Source: Saccharothrix sp. NRRL B-16348
GTDB lineage: Bacteria > Actinomycetota > Actinomycetes > Mycobacteriales > Pseudonocardiaceae
Direction of reading: 5' to 3'
NCBI RefSeq assembly: GCF_001280085.1
Contig: NZ_LGED01000254.1
Coordinates: forward strand, 1 to 36,747
Length of the DNA: 36,747 bases
The position numbers and the translations under genes are program-made. The number at the start of each line of letters is the position of its first letter. Position 1 is the stretch's first letter. Shown one piece after another: positions 33,366-36,747 of the stretch. The notes beneath the pieces were generated by a model. It saw only the letters and a program-made list of their open reading frames with translations. It was not told the DNA's origin and did no database searches.

Positions 33366-33447
33366 AGACTCTGAATGGCCAGGATTGATGGCGTTGCTCA
33401 TGGCCTGCCCTCGATGATCATGTCCGGCATTGGGTATCCGGGGGGTC

Positions 33448-34130
33448 ATGAGGTATGCGGATGGTGGCGGTCTGTTCGAGCGGGGCAGGGCCACAAGCGA
33501 GCAGGTCCGGTTGAAGGCGGCGCAGTGGTTCGCCCAGGACGTGGCCGTGGCGGAGATCGCCCGTCGGCTGCGGGTGTCGACCAACGCGGTCTACGCCTGG
33601 CGGCGTCGATGGCGCACCGAGGGCGAGGCCGGATTGGCGTCGAAGGGCCCGGGCGGGTCGTCGTGCCGACTCGACCAGCGACGGTTGGACCGGCTCGCCG
33701 AAGCCTTAGAGCGCGGTCCCGCCGCACACGGGTTCGGCGACGACCAGCGCTGGACCCTGGCCCGGGTCTCCGACCTGATCGCCAAACTGTTCCATACCCG
33801 CTACACACCGCGCGGCGTGTCCTACTTATCGCATTCCATGGGGTTATCTCCGCAGGTGCCGGCGCACCGGGCGGTCGAACGCGACGACGATGCGGTCGTG
33901 ACGTGGCGTCGGGAGACGTGGCCGGCGGGAAAACGGTAGCGGCGGAGCGGGGGCCTGGCTGTGCTTCGAGGACGAGCCGGGCGGACACTGCGCCCGCCGA
34001 AGGCCCGAACCTGGGGCGGCGCGGGCGGACCCCGACCGTGGTGGTGTCGAGCAAGGGCTCGGACCGGGTCTCGATCGCCGGACTGGTCCGCGCGACCATC
34101 GTTAGCCTTCCAGAACTACCTCGATAAGCA
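33448..34130 (+). pseudogene. IS630-family transposase, broken
   Basis: ATG 33448 after GGGGGG. The N-terminal HTH ([36 protein letters not shown]) and linker (HTRYTPRGVSYLSHSMGLSP) are intact, ending at a stop at 33939. The DDE half continues in other frames (FEDEAGQTLRPPKARTW-like segment at about 33965-34015, TPTVVVSSKGSDRVSIAGLV at about 34032-34090) and stops without the terminal acidic motif. Frameshifted and 3'-truncated. Confidence 0.75.
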
Positions 34131-34246
34131 AGGCATCCAGCGCCCGCGTTCCAGGCGATCCGTCGGCTGACATAACAGCGACGAGACCCCCGACAGCGCC
34201 ACGCTCATTAGGTTTACGATTATTGAATTTCAGGCCGGAATGATCT

Positions 34247-35512
34247 CTAGCCGGAATGCTGGCGATCCGCAGTACCAGTTTGATTCACAGCGAGACGTAT
34301 GCCTCGACGTAAGGACTTCTTCAGCCTCGAAAGGTAATGATGCTCGTACTCGTCACGAAACCGCCGGATTGGTCGCAAAGTGAGAGCTGTACCGATTATG
34401 GCAGTAACACCTCCCCCAATCGCCAAAAAACCTGGATCCATAGCCGTTGGTGCAGCAAAAGCGAGCCCAAGTATTGACGTCACAAGTTCACTCTTTTGTT
34501 TCCTCCAGACCCTCGGAAGTAGTTTCAATTTAGCATACCCACTCTGCATCTCAAGCTCCCCGGCCAATTGATCGGTTTCGGCGATTAAGGTTTTTTCCAT
34601 ATCTACGCGCAGTTTGTTGTAGTCTTTAACAAATAACTGCCAGTCGCTGTCGGTCTTCAATCGAAGCAATAGATTCCGCACACTCGGCGATTCATCGTTA
34701 GCCAACGCCTCGCCAACCGACGGGCCAAATACATGAGATACTACTCGCCAGAATAAATGGGGATCGTACGGATGAATAGTTGGATCATTGGGATCAAGTG
34801 TCGGAAGCCCTGCCACCACGTAACCATCGTCTACATTAGCTCGATAGTATAAAACTAGCAGTCGAGAGTAGAATTTACCGTCTTTAGCCAGACCTGGCAA
34901 ATGTTGTCGACGAAAGAAATCCACTACAGAATCAAGAGATACGAGAGGTGCACCTGAAATAAACCCCCTGAGCGCCCGGATAATCTTCTTGACAGAGACG
35001 GGTTGCTGGTACCTCATAACGTGCTGCACTATCTGCTCACGAAGAGACTCTCCGGCAACCGTTGAATTCGAGAGATCACGCAAGAGCAGTTGTCGAAACA
35101 TCGAATCTCGACTATCCTTAAAACTAACTGCACTGTCTACGAATCTTTCGGACAATTCCGCCGCTTGTGTAGTTAAGTCGATACCCCAACGCCGGTACTG
35201 GAGGAGCTCCATATTAGATTCAGAAGTTTTCCCCCTTGCCAATTTCGCTATGCGCTGATTCATATATTCGCTCAGGCTGGGAGAGTCGCCTAGAACTATT
35301 TTGGTAAATGGGGGGGCGAGTATGCCAGCAGCTTCCCTGTTGACGATCGAATGAGTTAAAGGCGCTTGCCATACGTAAGCGGGATGCACAAGCAATGAGG
35401 GAGCAAGGAGGAAATAGCATCTTATCCGCTGACGAAGCGAATCTCCGTCCAAGCCAGCAACACGCTGGTAGTCGTCATCAAACTCTGCAAGAAAAATCCC
35501 TCGCTCACTCAT
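34247..35512 (-). CDS. Unrecognised 421-residue protein with hydrophobic C-terminal segments
   Basis: Start ATG 35512 (AAGGG five nt upstream); a GTG at 35518 would add two residues. It overlaps the end of the XRE gene by 8 nt. The protein is mostly helical (MSERGIFLAEFDDDYQRVAG ... DSLRQRIRCYFLLAPSLLVH), with an acidic/basic coiled region (about 290-330) and hydrophobic stretches at about 344-379 (SILGLAFAAPTAMDPGFLAI, GGGVTAIIGTALTL) that could be membrane hairpins, then a basic tail. No domain is recognised. The lower GC and coupling to an XRE regulator resemble toxin-antitoxin or abortive-infection units carried by mobile DNA. Intact amid broken IS elements. Confidence 0.7.
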   Translation of the reverse strand: MSERGIFLAEFDDDYQRVAGLDGDSLRQRIRCYFLLAPSLLVHPAYVWQAPLTHSIVNREAAGILAPPFTKIVLGDSPSLSEYMNQRIAKLARGKTSESNMELLQYRRWGIDLTTQAAELSERFVDSAVSFKDSRDSMFRQLLLRDLSNSTVAGESLREQIVQHVMRYQQPVSVKKIIRALRGFISGAPLVSLDSVVDFFRRQHLPGLAKDGKFYSRLLVLYYRANVDDGYVVAGLPTLDPNDPTIHPYDPHLFWRVVSHVFGPSVGEALANDESPSVRNLLLRLKTDSDWQLFVKDYNKLRVDMEKTLIAETDQLAGELEMQSGYAKLKLLPRVWRKQKSELVTSILGLAFAAPTAMDPGFLAIGGGVTAIIGTALTLRPIRRFRDEYEHHYLSRLKKSLRRGIRLAVNQTGTADRQHSG

Positions 35513-35771
35513 TTTCACCCTTAGAATATGAGCGGAGAACAGGAAGATCGGCTAGCAGTAACCCTGGCTTCACATCAAGCGCTTCCGCTAACGCAACGAT
35601 ATTAATTAGCCCAATATTGCGTTCACCACGTTCGATGGAACTCACATAGGTTCGGTGCAAATCGGCCCGATCGGCAAGGGTTTCCTGCGACAGACCAGAC
35701 TGTTCCCGAATCTGGCGGACAGTTGCCCCAAATGCTTGCAGAATCGGAGAGCGCTGCTCGATGGGTCCCAC
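35505..35771 (-). CDS. Small XRE-family (Cro/CI) regulator
   Basis: 88 residues from GTG 35771. A single HTH: AFGATVRQIREQSGLSQETL, ADRADLHRTYVSSIERGERN, then IGLINIVALAEALDVKPGLL. This is the standard Cro/CI five-helix domain and almost nothing else. Its stop lies 8 nt inside the next gene, so regulator and effector are translated together. Likely represses its own operon. The promoter must lie within about 35772-35811, right against the IS701 relic. Confidence 0.85.
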   Translation of the reverse strand: MGPIEQRSPILQAFGATVRQIREQSGLSQETLADRADLHRTYVSSIERGERNIGLINIVALAEALDVKPGLLLADLPVLRSYSKGENE

Positions 35772-35811
35772 GACCCTAGCTTGGTGTTACGATGCCTAAG
35801 AGTCGACAGAC

Positions 35812-36610
35812 TATGAGTCTCACCGCGAGCGCTGCGCCGAGGCCGGGATCGGCGAGGGGGTCGGGTTCGCGACCAAGCCCGTCCTGGCCGCGCGGATGCT
35901 GCAACGGTTGCTCGACGCGGGTGTCACGGTGCCGTGGTTCACCGCGGACGAGGCCTACGGCGACAACCCGGGACTGCGGACCTGGCTTGAGGAGCACGGC
36001 CTGGACTACGTCATGGCCGTCTCGTGCGACGACCGGTTCACCACCCCGCACGGACCCGTCCGGGCCGACGAACTGACCGGGAGCGCCCCGCGCAAAGGCT
36101 GGCAACGACTCTCGGCCGGGGCCGGCAGTAAAGGGCCGCCTCTACAACTGGCTGCTGCTCGACCCCGGTGCCGACACCCACACGTTGTTGGTGCGCCGCT
36201 CGATTGGCAAACCCACCGAACTGGCCTACTACGTCTGCCACACCCGCCGACCCGTGCCGTTGGCCGAACTCGTCCGCGTCGCCGGAAGCCGTTGGGGCGT
36301 CGAGGAAACCTTCCAGTTCGCCAAGAACGAAACCGGCCTGGACCACTACCAGGTCCGCAAATACGACGCCTGGTACCGCCACATCACCCTGTCCATGCTC
36401 GCCGCCGCGTTCCTCGCCGTCACCGCCCACACCGAACGGACCCACGACGCAAAGGGGGCTCCACCGGAGGCCATGAGAATCTGATCCCGTTGTCGTGCAA
36501 CGAGATCAGACGCCTATGGGCCAGCCTGACCCGACCGCACACACATCGACCACTGGTCGGACTGGCGACGACTCCACCAAACCCGCGCCCGACACAGCCA
36601 CTACCAGCGA
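35812..36610 (+). pseudogene. IS701-family transposase, frameshifted and 5'-truncated
   Basis: Starts abruptly inside the protein (YESHRERCAEAGIGEGVGFA, then TKPVLAARMLQRLLDAGV). D-containing motif FTADEAYGDNPGLRTWLEEH is followed by a frame change near 36120. RSIGKPTELAYYVCHTRRPV and RWGVEETFQFAKNETGLDHY with the catalytic E follow, then another shift before LIPLSCNEIRRLWASLTRP. The N-terminal third and the left end are missing. Confidence 0.78.
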
Positions 36611-36644
36611 CAACACCTCAAGTATCCAGATTGCGGCTGTAGTA

Positions 36645-36747
36645 CTAATACTCCAGCCGCAGTTCGTGATCATGTTCTGGTAGCTTGTCGATCTTGTGTT
36701 GGTCGATGAGGATGTCCAGGCGTGGATGACCGGCTTGGACGAGTTGT
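36645..36747 (-). CDS. Unidentified protein, C-terminal end (cut by window edge)
   Basis: Leftward frame with stop TAG at 36645-36647. It reads QLVQAGHPRLDILIDQHKID then KLPEHDHELRLEY. It looks protein-like (acidic/His-rich), but with only 33 residues I cannot name it; it may belong to another IS element. A second frame in the same bases is rich in Ser/Thr but is not favoured. Confidence 0.3.
   Translation of the reverse strand, partial: QLVQAGHPRLDILIDQHKIDKLPEHDHELRLEY

Noticed and set aside
36650..36747. Ser/Thr-rich frame with one Cys near the right edge, resembling a lanthipeptide core
   Set aside because: No start codon in view, no lanthipeptide enzymes nearby, and an alternative frame of the same bases looks more protein-like.
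1..36747. CRISPR array or cas genes
   Set aside because: No regularly spaced repeats of 25-40 bp and no Cas motifs were seen on either strand.

Overview
The window is high-GC actinomycete DNA. Strong third-position GC bias, frequent GTG starts, an AfsR/SARP-type regulator, secreted Ig-repeat proteins and relics of actinobacterial IS and RHS families suggest a filamentous actinomycete, probably Pseudonocardiaceae (Saccharothrix/Lentzea/Actinosynnema-like). The genus is inference only. It reads as an accessory region packed with conflict and modification systems that decays into an IS graveyard at its right end.

Layout: (1) 1-87, the tail of an IS5-type transposase. (2) 96-3778, a von Willebrand A (vWA) protein divergent from a large SARP/NB-ARC/TPR regulator. 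(3) 3828-5320, an XRE-type regulator with a long helical C-terminus, preceded on the same strand by a 57-residue exported peptide gene. (4) 5567-12451, a TIR-like gene converging on a tightly coupled four-gene operon: TIR protein, KGGVGR-type ParA/MinD-like ATPase, winged-helix protein and a dual-ATPase protein (STAND/AAA plus HerA-like). A promoter-proximal direct repeat lies upstream and a 17-bp perfect terminator stem downstream. (5) 12637-18796, accessory genes: small membrane protein plus secreted or lipoprotein, an actinobacterial hypothetical protein, a secreted DNRLRE/Ig-like protein, and a coupled CcbP-like / XPB-N-like pair.

(6) 19227-26794 is the functional centre: two divergent operons for 7-deazaguanine chemistry. 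The leftward operon encodes QueC, QueE, QueD, FolE2 and a VUT/YhhQ transporter, enough to make preQ0 from GTP. The rightward operon encodes a YaaA/DUF6884-like protein, a DGQHR protein (DpdB/DndB-like), a DpdA-type transglycosylase with TGT Zn ligands and nucleophile, and a second DGQHR protein, all overlapping at their ends. Together they look like a system that makes preQ0 and inserts it, or a derivative, into DNA. It has two DGQHR paralogues and no recognisable dpdD-K restriction genes in view. Related imperfect sequences lie on both flanks (about 18.88-19.06 kb and 28.44-28.90 kb), and a tRNA-Ala 3' half sits at 28.6 kb, suggesting a mobile island.

(7) 26987-30605 is a graveyard: IS5 fragment, ATPase fragment, radical-SAM C-terminus joined to a methyltransferase N-terminus (a decayed peptide-modification locus), and a multiply frameshifted RHS-HINT toxin relic. 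(8) 30655-35771 holds two visibly AT-richer cargo units among broken IS5, IS1182, IS630 and IS701 relics: a 20-codon leader ORF coupled to a HAD hydrolase, and an XRE regulator coupled to an unrecognised 421-residue protein with hydrophobic segments. The right edge cuts an unidentified leftward ORF.
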